Positions 55,068 to 64,000 of a stretch of DNA of 64,000 nucleotides are shown here, in pieces. The DNA is from Brienomyrus brachyistius. Lineage: Eukaryota > Chordata > Actinopteri > Osteoglossiformes > Mormyridae. Each line of letters starts with the position of its first letter. Positions within the stretch are counted from its first letter, which is position 1. The notes below the pieces were generated by a model. The model worked only from the letters and a program-made list of their open reading frames with translations, was not told the origin of the DNA and did no database searches. Location: positions 39,625,276 to 39,689,275 of the forward strand of contig NC_064536.1 in the NCBI RefSeq assembly GCF_023856365.1. The letters run 5' to 3'. Position numbers and translations under genes: made by a program.

Positions 55068-55912
55068 TTTTCAGAAATGTCCTTCGCGATCCCTCGGTGT
55101 GTGATTATGATAAGTATGTGAAGTCCTTAGTGGATAACCTTCGTTCAGCAATGCTTCTTGCTCAAAAGAATTCCACTGCTGAGCAGCGACACCAGGCTCA
55201 ACAATACAATAAGAGAGCCAAAGGTTATGCCTTGTGCATTGGTGATGCTGTACTGGTAGCTAACAAAGGTGTAAGGGGGAAACACAAATTAGCTGATAAG
55301 TGGGAACCTGTATTGTATACAGTGGTAGAGTCAAATCCCTCCACTCACGTCTATCGGGTCAAGGATGGCAATGGCAATGTAAGAGTTGTCCATCGCAATT
55401 TACTTCTCCACGCTGGGTTTCTGCCACTGGGGGAATGCCTTTCTGATGGGCCTGTCTCCCAGAGGACTGAAGGTAATAATGTGCTCTCTTCAGTTGTGAG
55501 TAATGACAATTTGTCAGTAGTTGATTCTGATGTACCCTCATCTGTGCTTTCTCCAGCTGGCTCCTTACAGGATCTCTCTGCTAGTGTTGATCACGTTGGA
55601 TCTGAAGGTTGTGATACCTCTCCAGTCAGTAGTCAGACGGCGGCTGCACAGCCAGATACCCCTTGTACAGAGACTGCAGTTGATACCTCTAGTCCGACAT
55701 GTCATAATTTGGTAGACTCTAGGGGTTCTCCTAGTGAAGGTGCTGTAGTTGTATCTCCTTTACCCCACATCCTTTCCCACCCTGGGTTTAGCCAGCCTCA
55801 AGTTAATGTAGGTGAGGGCTCTCGTGTTTCACGGTTTGGGAGGATGATTAAACCTGTTCGACGGTTGCTTGAGTCTATGTCACATGTTACTTCCTCCTTT
55901 CAGAGTAGATAG
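55031..55912 (+). CDS. Gypsy integrase C-terminal region, out of frame with Pol
   Basis: The first residues (MFGRVPRLPVD) are the segment that normally follows the integrase core in Gypsy elements. Next comes a helical stretch, then the small C-terminal barrel region (GDAVLVANKG, then KLADKWEPVLYTVVE and RVVHRNLLL), then a Ser-rich tail ending at TAG 55910-55912. Compared with Pol, the frame differs by one step and a few residues seem to be missing at the junction (55020-55035), so a small deletion is the likely cause. Confidence 0.85.
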   Translation: MFGRVPRLPVDLVFRNVLRDPSVCDYDKYVKSLVDNLRSAMLLAQKNSTAEQRHQAQQYNKRAKGYALCIGDAVLVANKGVRGKHKLADKWEPVLYTVVESNPSTHVYRVKDGNGNVRVVHRNLLLHAGFLPLGECLSDGPVSQRTEGNNVLSSVVSNDNLSVVDSDVPSSVLSPAGSLQDLSASVDHVGSEGCDTSPVSSQTAAAQPDTPCTETAVDTSSPTCHNLVDSRGSPSEGAVVVSPLPHILSHPGFSQPQVNVGEGSRVSRFGRMIKPVRRLLESMSHVTSSFQSR

Positions 55913-56260
55913 ATTGGAGACACATTAGTGCTTGTTTTTTCTTTGTTTCTTTTTGTTATTTGGCACAATGAATGGTGTTTTTCCTCTTCTTTTTTTTTTT
56001 TCTATTAAGTCCAGTATGTACCATGATGTTGCTGTCATGGGTGTTAACAGTCATTGGACTGAGCTGTGTAGTGTATATGGCACTATGGTTTCCCGAGGAT
56101 GTTCTTTGAGGTTTTGCAAGGCGCCATGCATGCTTCAAGTGCTCCTTGACCCTACTTTGGGGTAGTTGATTCACTGGGTTATACTGTGTTTGTATAATGC
56201 TCTTTCCTGGTCTGTTTTTTTTTCTCTCTCCCGCCCTATGTAAGAATTTTGTGTAATTCT
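55913..56260 (+). other. Gypsy 3' untranslated region
   Basis: Non-coding sequence between pol and the polypurine tract, with T-rich runs. No env-like frame. Confidence 0.7.
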
Positions 56261-56271
56261 AGGGGGGTGAA
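56261..56271 (+). promoter_or_regulatory. Polypurine tract
   Basis: AGGGGGGTGAA directly precedes the 3' LTR; primes plus-strand DNA synthesis. Confidence 0.85.
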
Positions 56272-57056
56272 TGTAACAAAGTTGTTTTGGTATGTATAAT
56301 TACTCAAAATTCCTTATTTATTAAAATCCTGGTAAAATGAATAGGAGAGGGAGTAAGGAGAATTCCCAGAAGGCCCTGCTTCATGGTGCCTCCCACTGGT
56401 AAAAAGGGGGCGTGACGTGTTTCCTCTTCCTCTTTCCCTGTCTCTTCGAGGAAGAGGTAACATGGCTCTCTCATTAACCCAATTAAATAGAAAATAATCC
56501 TTTTATTATTATACAAAATTCCTGTAACAAAAGTTTAAACATATCATTATTAATATATATCAAGCAATATTTTAATGTATGAACTTACTTTGGTTTGTGT
56601 TTTTCTTTTTATTGTTGGGGTGCACATGGGCAGAATGTTGAGCTGCTACATGCTGCTGGGGAATTAATACTTTGCTCTTCATTACCAGGTATGTTTTGTT
56701 TGTTTTATTTTTTTTATATATTGATGTATATTTTTTTTTTCATTTTGCTCTTTCCCTGTCTCTTCGAGGAAGAGAATGTTGAGCTGCTACATGCTGCTGG
56801 GGAATTAATACTTTGCTCTTCATTACCAGAGAGAGGAAAAGACACGTGCCAATAAAGGGACGTCGGATCCCGAGTCCAGAGGAAGCCACGCGGTGTCGTC
56901 TCTCCCTCTCCCGCACCCACACACCACACACAACAAAAAAAATACACAACGCAGAGTAAGAGCATCAGCTCTCGAACTTTAACCGGGACTATGTTTTAAC
57001 TGGACTCGCTTGGCGCGATCGGGCCGTAAACAAAGACCCAAACGAGACCGGTTACA
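56272..57056 (+). mobile_element. Gypsy 3' LTR, 785 bp
   Basis: Same length as the 5' LTR, with all internal duplications at the same offset (+7616). Only difference noticed: A at 56958. Confidence 0.95.
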
Positions 57057-57060
57057 CATG
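57057..57060. repeat. Target site duplication (right), CATG
   Basis: Matches 48652-48655. The array spacer resumes directly with CCAGGTTACC. Confidence 0.85.
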
Positions 57061-57810
57061 CCAGGTTACCCCTGAAAAACACTGTCCCCGACACTTCAGA
57101 TCAGACACACAAAATGAAATGAATTACTTGAGAAAATGAACTTTTACCATAAAATAACTTTTGTTGGTTAAGAAATGCAATTTGTACAGAAAAAAAATAT
57201 CTTACCCGTGGTGAAACAGCCAAAAAGAAAACACAAAAAATACGAGAGGTTTTGCTCAAATTACGCAGTTTTTCGGCCATAAATGTGTGCATTGTCTAGG
57301 ATGCTGGATGCGAAGCCAAAAACGTCACCGATGCGAAGAGAATGTCCGTGCTGTAACACCAGCGTGTCAGCGGGGCGGGCGGGTCCTTGTTTCACTGTCC
57401 AACCACACGGGGCCAGTCGCCTCGCTTGGCCAATCGGTCGAGACCGTTGTAAAACATTTAGTTGAAACACTTCTTCAACTGGCCAATAGAGGGCTGAAAC
57501 ATTTGTTGCACTAAAGCCGAAAGGAGGCTGGCAAAAGGAACATAGATGACAGACAGATGTGGGAAGCATTCCGTATTTTCAGACTGTAGCATTTACTTTT
57601 AGTTGATTTTCCATCCGTCATTCTCATAAGCATTATTGCTACTTAAAAAGATGAAATTTCTTGTGACATTATTTGATACTGAGAGGAAGAATCTGTTTTT
57701 AAGAAATACTTGAAAGTCATCTGAAGTGTGAAATCGACACAAGATAGATCTGGATGCAAATGCATTTAATCCTTTTCTCTTTGCGTTACTTGTTTGCCCT
57801 TCCATGCTGT

Positions 57811-57883
57811 GGGCCAGTGGCGCAATGGATAACGCGTCTGACTACGGCTCAGAAGATTCTAGGTTCGACACCTGGCTGGCTCG
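57811..57883 (+). tRNA. tRNA-Arg (ACG), unit 6
   Basis: Anticodon ACG kept. Base 38 is C (loop CTACGGC), and the B box reads GGTTCGACACC. Confidence 0.78.
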
Positions 57884-57998
57884 GATATTTCTTTCCTTTC
57901 CAGAATGCCTTCTGCTTTAGCCGCTCCATGCTACCAACGTCTTGGCTTCCTCGCATCAGCTGCAGACAGGGAGCTCACAAGAGGCTGGCTGCATGGTC

Positions 57999-58070
57999 TC
58001 CCATATGGTCTAGCAGTTAGGATTCCTGGTTTTCACCCAGGCGGCCCGGGTTCGACTCCCGGTATGGGAA
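57999..58070 (+). tRNA. tRNA-Glu (TTC), unit 6
   Basis: Intact except that one D-loop G is A (TAGCAGTTAGG). Confidence 0.85.
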
Positions 58071-59080
58071 TTGTACTTATCGTTGTCTGCAGCCTTGCAA
58101 CTAATCGTGTCCTTGAGCCAAGGCAGCAAAAATGCTCTTCCTGGGAAGTCTAACAATCTTGCTGGAAATACTGACCAGCCATTACATACAACTCAGGTGG
58201 AGCTGTCACCTTGCATGCGATTTTGCCATACTTTGGTGTCACAATATTTATTACATTTTTAATATTTTTAAGCCAAGCTAAAGAATAATCTCAGCGCCCA
58301 TTTCCTCCAGTCGTAGGTTGTGGTGCCGTGCCAGGTTACCCCTGAAAAACACTGTCCCCGACAATTCAGATCAGACACACAAAATGAAATGAATTACTTG
58401 AGAAAATGAACTTTTACCATAAAATAACTTTTGTTGTTTACGAAATGCAATTTGTACAGAAAAAAAATATCTTACCCGTGGTGAAACAGTCAAAAAGAAA
58501 ACACAAAAAATACGAGAGATTTTGCTCAAATTTAGCAGTTTTTCGGCCATAAATGTGTGCATTGTCTAGGATGCTGGATGCGAAGCCAAAACCGTCACCG
58601 ATGCGAAGAGAATGTCCGTGCTGCAACACCCGCGCGTAAGCGGGGCGGGCGGGTCCTTGTTTCACTGGCCAACCACACGGGGCCAGTCACCTCGCTTGGC
58701 CAATTGGTCGAGACCGTTGTAAAACATTTAGTTGAAACACTTCTTCAACTGGCCAATAGGGGGCTGAAACATTTGTTGCTCTAAAGCCGAAAGGAGGCTG
58801 GAAAAAGGAACATAGATGACAGACAGATTTGGGAAGCATTCCGTATTTTCAGACTGTAGCATTTACTTTTAGTTGATTTTCCATCTGTCATTCTCATAAG
58901 CATTATTGCTACTTAAAAAGATGAAATTTCTTGTGACATTATTTGATACTGAGAGGAAGAATCTGTTTTTAAGAAATACTTGAAAGTCATCTGAAGTGTG
59001 AAATCGACACAAGAAAGATCTGGATGCAAATGCATTTAATCCTTTTCTCTTTGCGTTACTTGTTTGTCCTTCCATGCTGT

Positions 59081-59153
59081 GGGCCAGTGGCGCAATGGAT
59101 AACGCGTCTGACTACGGATCAGAAGATTCTAGGTTCGACTCCTGGCTGGCTCG
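59081..59153 (+). tRNA. tRNA-Arg (ACG), unit 7, intact
   Basis: Same sequence as unit 2. Confidence 0.92.
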
Positions 59154-59269
59154 GACATTTCTTTCCTTTACTATAATGCCTTCTGCTTTAGCTGCTCCAT
59201 GCTACCAACGTCTTGGCTTCCTCGCATCAGCTGCAGACAGGGAGCTCACAAGAGGCAGGCTGCATGGTC

Positions 59270-59341
59270 TCCCATATGGTCTAGCGGTTAGGATTCCTGG
59301 TTTTCACCCAGGCGGCCCGGGTTCGACTCCCGGTATGGGAA
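59270..59341 (+). tRNA. tRNA-Glu (TTC), unit 7, intact
   Basis: All arms perfect; the last tRNA of the array. Confidence 0.95.
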
Positions 59342-59493
59342 TTGTATTTATCGTTGACTGCACCCCTGCAACTGATCTTTATAACTTTTGTTGGTTACGA
59401 AATGCAATTCATACGGAAAATAAATATCTTACCCGTGTTGAAACAGCCAAATGCAAATGCGTTTAATCCTTTTCTCTTTGTGTCACTTGTTGA

Positions 59494-59905
59494 GCCCCGC
59501 ACTGGACAAAACCGGGACAGTGCAGAGATTATGATAAGGCATATTTGCAAAGTGTTTTCAATTTTCCAAGTCCTTCACAGATTTGTGTTAGTTGACTTTC
59601 TATTGATTGTTTTTATATTAATGATTTCGGTTATACCATGAAGATAAGTCTTACTCCTAGTACGGTTTCCTTCTGTTTCAGTGATGTGTGCATCATAATT
59701 ATGACAGGGATAGGACATGAGTCTAATTTTTCCTGAACAGGTCAGGAATTATCAATATATTGCAAAGCATTTTTAGAGAAATCACTGCTAAATATGGTCT
59801 TTGAGGAAATCAAGCATTTGTAGTCAATTATGTAATAAGAGAGACAGGGGAAGAAGGGGGGTATTCCATGAAGCAGGTGTTCTCAGTTAGCTGGATTTAC
59901 TTAAT
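59494..59905. other. No recognisable feature
   Basis: AT-rich unique sequence between array and minisatellite. Confidence 0.4.
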
Positions 59906-59914
59906 ATGTGCATG

Positions 59915-60627
59915 TGTGCAGCAGAGGGACATGCGTGTGTGCAGCACAGGGACATGCGTGTGTGCCGAACAGGGACATGTGTGTGTGCAGAACAGGGACA
60001 TGCGTGTGTACAGCACAGGGACATGCGTGTGTGTGCAGCACAGGGACATGCGTGTGTGCAGAACAGGGACATGCGTGTGTGCCGAACAGGGACATGTGTG
60101 TGTGCAGAACAGGGACATGCGTGTGTACAGCACAGGGACATGCGTGTGTGTGCAGCACAGGGACATGCGTGTGTGCAGAACAGGGACATGCGTGTGTGCC
60201 GAACAGGGACATGTGTGTGTGCAGCACAGGGACATGCGTGTGTATAGCACAGGGACATGTGTGTGTGCAGAACAGGGACATGTGTGTGTGCAGAACAGGG
60301 ACATGTGTGTGTGCAGAACAGGAACATGCGTGTGTACAGCACAGGGACATGCGTGTGTACAGCACAGGGACATGCGTGTGTATAGCACAGGGACATGTGT
60401 GTGTACAGCACAGGGACATGTGTGTGTATAGCACAGGGACATGTGTGTGTGCAGAACAGGGACATGTGTGTGTGTCCAGAACAGGGACATGTGTGTGTGC
60501 AGCACAGGGACATGCGTGTGTATAGCACAGGGACATGTGTGTGTACAGCACAGGGACATGTGTGTGTGCAGAACAGGGACATGTGTGTGTGCAGAACAGG
60601 GAAATGCGTGTGTACAGCACAGGAATA
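59915..60627. repeat. Minisatellite, about 30 copies of a 23-bp unit
   Basis: The consensus is close to AGGGACATGCGTGTGTGCAGCAC, with variants in the last positions (GCAGCAC, GCCGAAC, GCAGAAC, ACAGCAC, ATAGCAC) and a 25-bp form with an extra GT. The left half shows a 117-bp five-unit higher-order repeat. Long frames on both strands are a by-product of the repeat. Confidence 0.95.
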
Positions 60628-60629
60628 TC

Positions 60630-61400
60630 TTCATGTTGTTCAAATTTTATATTCATTACTAGAACAGCCAGAAACAGAGAGAAAAAATACATTTCTATTC
60701 GCCACATGCTGTATTAGTGTTACTGCACTAGCTAGGATCTTAATCATTCAGGAGTTGGATTAAACCATTACAGGCCTGTTACATCAGTAAAAAAATACAA
60801 ATTTATGTTTTCATAGGTATTCAAGATAATTTCATTAATCGTCTCGCTTGTGATAAGCAACAAAATGCCGACTACAGGTCACTCAGTTATTCAAAATGAT
60901 CTAAGTTACAGGTTATTTAGTTATAGGCCCGCCTCACCTCCGATGGATCAGTCAACAGTAGGTTTTCAGCACGTGCAATGCGCGTCCACGCGAATCAACT
61001 CGGGGCCAGAATAATAAAATAAGGTGGTGTGGGGACAGTATGATCGGCGCACCCTGAATGGCAAGGCTTTTTCAGCTAACCATCTTCTAAACACGGGGAC
61101 CAGCAGCTCCTTAAACAAGAAAACAAACGTTAACAGTATAACAGGCTCCACCTTGTTTTAAACTTTTGCTGCGCAACATCTTCATGGCGCCAGGGAGGAT
61201 AAGTGGCTACTCAGCGGGGGGGTATGCGGGGAATTACTTTTAACACTTCGGATACAAAGCCAGGGATGGAATTAATCGGAAAAACTACTATTAAAACAAG
61301 GTAAGCCAGCTTACAAAACAGCGGATTTTACTTTTTATTCCAAATAAAACGTGGGGTTACCAACTTCAGCCAGGTGGCTGGAGTGAGGTTTTCAGTTCGA
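60630..61400. other. No recognisable feature
   Basis: Unassigned; no gene or repeat identified. Confidence 0.4.
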
Positions 61401-61408
61401 GTTGTCTG

Positions 61409-61584
61409 CACACAAATGTAACAGTTCTTACCTTGTAAATAGTCTGTATTTAACCGTGTAAATTCCCATTTGACGTAGCAAATTTTTGGTTTATAATGGA
61501 ACATTACCAGTTGACCGTAAGATTTCCTGCGTGAATCTGAATGCGTGAGTGTAATGCCAGATGCTTGAGATTTGGCAACCCTGA
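61409..61584 (-). repeat. Dispersed repeat R1, copy 2
   Basis: Opposite orientation to 36651-36829, with the same landmarks (TTACCTTGTAAATAGTCTG at one end, TTTGGCAACCCTGAAAA at the other). Confidence 0.7.
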
Positions 61585-61697
61585 AAACGTACATTTTTTT
61601 ATTTCACCTGAGTTGATTTATATAACAAATAACATCACTTTATACAGTTGTTAAAAAGCAGAAACTTCAACGAACATGAAAGCACCAATAAACTACG

Positions 61698-62021
61698 TCT
61701 TCAAATATCCATCCATTTTCCAAACCGCTTGTCTTACTTGGTCGCAGGGGTCCGCAGCCTATCCCGGAAGCAATGGACACGAGGCAGAGAACAACCCTGG
61801 ATAGGGGGCCAGCCCATCACAGGGCACACTCACACACCATTCACACACACGCATGCACACTCACGGGCAATTTAGAAACTCCAATTAGCCACGGAAACCC
61901 CAAGACGACATGGGGAGAACATGCAAATTCCACACACATGCGACCCAGGAGGACACGAACCCGGGTCCCAGAGGTGTGAGGCAACAGTGCTAACCACCAT
62001 GCCGCCTCCATCTTCAAATAT
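61698..62021 (-). mobile_element. tRNA-derived SINE with 11-bp target duplication
   Basis: The element spans 61709-62010 and is flanked by perfect TCTTCAAATAT duplications (61698-61708 and 62011-62021). On the minus strand the head begins GGAGGCGGCATGGTGGTTAG, with a B-box match GGGTTCGTGTCC, and the body ends in GGAAAATGGATGG. This is the best-preserved copy in the window. Confidence 0.88.
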
Positions 62022-62253
62022 TTATTTAAATATTTCTGTTTTAATATTCAGAGAGAACAGGCCTGGTGGCATTATAGCCTACGCATTTTGAAGTGATTTA
62101 ATTTTGCACTAATGGCACTAGAGATTTTACAGTTCTCAGTTTCTGGGGTAAACAAACACAAGTTTGTGTTTCAAATAGGAGAGAAATCTGTGTATTTGTT
62201 TACTGCACAGTCAGACCTTAATACCATCCGTTAACATTGCTTTCATTTCATCT

Positions 62254-62342
62254 TGGTGAATATAGTGCAACCACCCATCCATTTTCCAAACCGCTTATCC
62301 TAATGGGTCGCGGGGGGTCCGGAGCATATGGTGAATATAGTG
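62254..62342 (-). mobile_element. SINE, 61-bp truncated insertion with 14-bp target duplication
   Basis: Only the 3' end of the same SINE family (62268-62328) is present, flanked by perfect TGGTGAATATAGTG duplications (62254-62267, 62329-62342). Confidence 0.85.
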
Positions 62343-62676
62343 ACTTTCAGAAATCGAAGGGGAACTTTAAACATTATACTTAGCACTTTTAATTTTAGAC
62401 GACTAAATCAACTGAAGTTTTAGTTCACTGTAATTATGATATTTAGTCAACTAAAACTAAAATTATGATTGACACTAAATGAGAAAATTAGCAAAACTTT
62501 TCAGGAAGAGTTTTATGTTTTCTCATTTAAGGCATGTTGGAAACTACCAGGCTGCAGACGTGAAAACCTGCCTTTGCCATACCGGGAGCGGAACCCGGCC
62601 CGCCAGGCTACAGGGATGTCTACTTTCGTCAGCTGGCTGACATGCGATTTTCATTGCGGATAAATCTGCACAATGC

Positions 62677-62866
62677 TTTACATGCATGTAAGAGTTTTAT
62701 TACCTTGTAAACAGTCTGTTGGGTTTGAAAACTGCCCCAGTGCTTTTGATGTAGCTAATTTGGGGCTTAAAGTAGAAGAATATATATTTACCATAACACT
62801 TCTTGCAACAGCATGAAAGTCGGAAAGCGTGAGTGTCACGCCAAATGCGTGCAAGGTCGCCACCCT
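62677..62866 (-). repeat. Dispersed repeat R1, copy 3
   Basis: Same landmarks as copies 1 and 2 (ACCTTGTAAACAGTCTG; GGAAAGCGTGAGTGTCACGC; GGTCGCCACCC). Confidence 0.7.
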
Positions 62867-63096
62867 GTGGATGAATCGGGAATCGCTGGACCGTATGGAA
62901 GCTCCGCGCCTCTAAACACGTGACCCAAAGAGGAAACAATAGAAACGCCTTATCGCGCCTCCGGTCGGACGATCTTCGGCTTTAAGTGAAACAATTGTTT
63001 CACCTGTAACGGCTCACCATTGGCCTGCACCGCTGAAATGTTTCAGGACTGTCCCGCGCGTGATAGGGGTGATAGGCACAATAATGCTTCAAATCA

Positions 63097-63480
63097 ATTT
63101 GCATCCAATTTAGCCAGGGTCTCTGCGATGAACGCAGGACCGTTGTCTGTGGTGATTTTAGATGGAATGCCCCATCGCAGAATCACCTCCTTTAGCAGAC
63201 ATTTAGCCACGCTCAGAGCATCAGGGCGACGGCAAGAGAATGCCTCCACCCATCTGGAAAACAGATCTACAATCATCAAGCAATACTTATATCCCCTGCA
63301 CGGCGTTAGCTCATTGTAATCTATCTGCAGGTGATCGAATGGGCTTTGGGGACTCGGGGTCACTGCAGGGTCGGTTGGAGTGCCCTTTCCCACACTGAAT
63401 TTCATGCACACCATACACTTCCCGGAGAATTGGGCAGCAGCTGCGGCAAACCCAGGGGCATGCCACACCCGAGTCAGCTG
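63097..63480 (-). pseudogene. Retroviral-type integrase fragment
   Basis: The minus-strand translation has HAPGFAAAAAQF with CMVC (second His and both Cys of the HHCC zinc domain), then FDHLQIDYNEL and TTDNGPAF with the first two catalytic Asp residues (57 residues between them). The third catalytic residue (Glu) is missing because the homology stops near 63097. The wording is closer to vertebrate retroviruses than to the Gypsy element in this window. It is an old internal fragment; I see no link to the gag piece at 40 kb beyond the same strand. Confidence 0.78.
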
Positions 63481-63489
63481 CCACCATCC

Positions 63490-64000
63490 CGACACGAGAC
63501 ACATGATCCAGGCTGTGAGGGACCAAGCAGTAACGTAATTAAAGAAACAGAGCTTTATTGACCCCCGAAATGCAAACAATAACAAACTCAAAACCTTAAT
63601 AACTGGGCCCATAAAAGAGGCCAACAAAAACAAACATGGCATAATTTTACAAAGCAAAACAGTAACTGAAGCAAACTGACCTTTCTAATATGGTAACATG
63701 AGGGAACATATATAGCGGTTTGGCCAAACCAATTAACACACAAAAGGGATAAAACAAATAAGCACTACATATAACTAAACAAAGCAAAACACAGCTAAAC
63801 CCCAACTCCCCCCTCTTGCCATGGCAGCACATGGTTCGCTCCTACTCCAGGGGTTGTCTTTTGAGACACCTCCGCCCTCAGCCACACCTTTACGCTGAAT
63901 AAAAGACCATCCCCTACAAACAAAGTAACTACAAACCAAAGAGATTAAACAATCACTGCACACAACCCTACAATATCAAAATATATATACACACACGCAC
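63490..64000. other. Unassigned right edge
   Basis: AT-rich. A minus-strand AATAAA (near 63552) might belong to a mobile element, but no LTR ends are definable. The last bases begin a short AT/AC microsatellite-like run. Confidence 0.35.

Larger units (their letters stand above)
48656..57056 (+). mobile_element. Ty3/Gypsy LTR retrotransposon, 8401 bp
   Basis: Two 785-bp LTRs, primer site, gag, pol and polypurine tract, all on the + strand. Pol order is protease, RT, RNase H, integrase, which defines the Gypsy group. No env-like frame was found. The element interrupts the spacer of tRNA-Arg/Glu unit 5. The Arg-to-Arg distance across it (48135 to 57811, 9676 bp) minus 8401 and minus the 4-bp duplication gives exactly 1271 bp. 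The only LTR difference I found is G at 49342 versus A at 56958, so insertion is recent. Two coding lesions (51208 and about 55030) suggest this copy is not autonomous. Confidence 0.96.
42430..59493 (+). repeat. Tandem array of tRNA-Arg/tRNA-Glu units (1271-bp period)
   Basis: Seven units, each with tRNA-Arg (ACG), about 116 bp, tRNA-Glu (TTC), and about 1010 bp of spacer. Distances between successive Arg genes are 1271, 1271, 1271, 1297, 1271 (after removing the inserted retroelement) and 1270 bp. The 1297-bp unit carries a 26-bp duplication at 46991-47042. The left edge is cut by a retroviral LTR. The right edge is a rearranged partial unit (59342-59493). Recurrent short frames on both strands are spacer and tRNA sequence. 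Confidence 0.96.

Noticed and set aside
42465..59466. Recurring 60-130 codon frames on both strands in the Arg/Glu array
   Set aside because: They run through the tRNA genes and spacer in every unit. Conservation comes from array homogenisation, not coding.
59915..60627. CRISPR-like array
   Set aside because: No spacers: the 23-bp units are contiguous and vary only slightly. The context is a vertebrate genome.
59868..60763. Cys/His-rich repetitive proteins up to 268 codons on both strands
   Set aside because: Pure by-product of the 23-bp minisatellite; all frames are open.

Overview
This window looks like nuclear DNA of a ray-finned fish. The evidence is: long tandem arrays of vertebrate-type tRNA genes; CR1/L2-type and other fish-like LINE remnants; tRNA-derived SINEs; a nearly intact Ty3/Gypsy element; pieces of endogenous retroviruses; and one exon that reads like a fish immunoglobulin V-type receptor domain. 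There are no bacterial operons or ribosome binding sites, and no intact single-copy host gene is visible. I cannot name the species.

Positions 1-18439 are a tandem array of about 24 units of 775-776 bp, running off the left edge. Each unit carries one tRNA-Gly (TCC) and one elongator tRNA-Met (CAT), both on the + strand. Part of the array is a two-unit (1551 bp) higher-order repeat. Several copies have changed anticodons, mutated loops, a 9-nt insertion or a deleted D arm.

Positions 18440-42429 are repeat-rich and gene-poor: a GC-rich repeat block, one unrecognised minus-strand ORF, a (TG)n tract, LINE reverse transcriptase scraps, SINEs, a small inverted-repeat element, probable exons of an Ig-type receptor (minus strand, 27.0-29.2 kb), a broken CR1/L2-like LINE with an esterase-type ORF1 (29.8-33.7 kb), a decayed Gypsy protease region (about 35.0-36.3 kb), and the 5' end of an endogenous retrovirus on the minus strand (LTR, tRNA-Pro primer site, leader, gag; 40.07-42.43 kb).

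Positions 42430-59493 are a second tRNA array with a 1271-bp unit. Each unit carries one tRNA-Arg (ACG) and one tRNA-Glu (TTC), seven copies of each. The retroviral LTR directly abuts its left edge. A young 8.4-kb Gypsy element (48656-57056) sits inside it. Its 785-bp LTRs differ at one position that I found, and removing the element plus one 4-bp target copy restores the 1271-bp spacing exactly. The element has a gag frame, a textbook -1 frameshift heptamer with a pseudoknot-like fold, a Pol with protease, RT, RNase H and integrase, and two lesions (an in-frame UGA and a frame break in integrase). Its LTR contains what looks like a spliced copy of its own 5' exons.

Positions 59494-64000 hold a 23-bp minisatellite with a 117-bp higher-order repeat, two SINE insertions with clear target duplications, copies of a short dispersed repeat, and a retroviral integrase fragment on the minus strand at the right edge.
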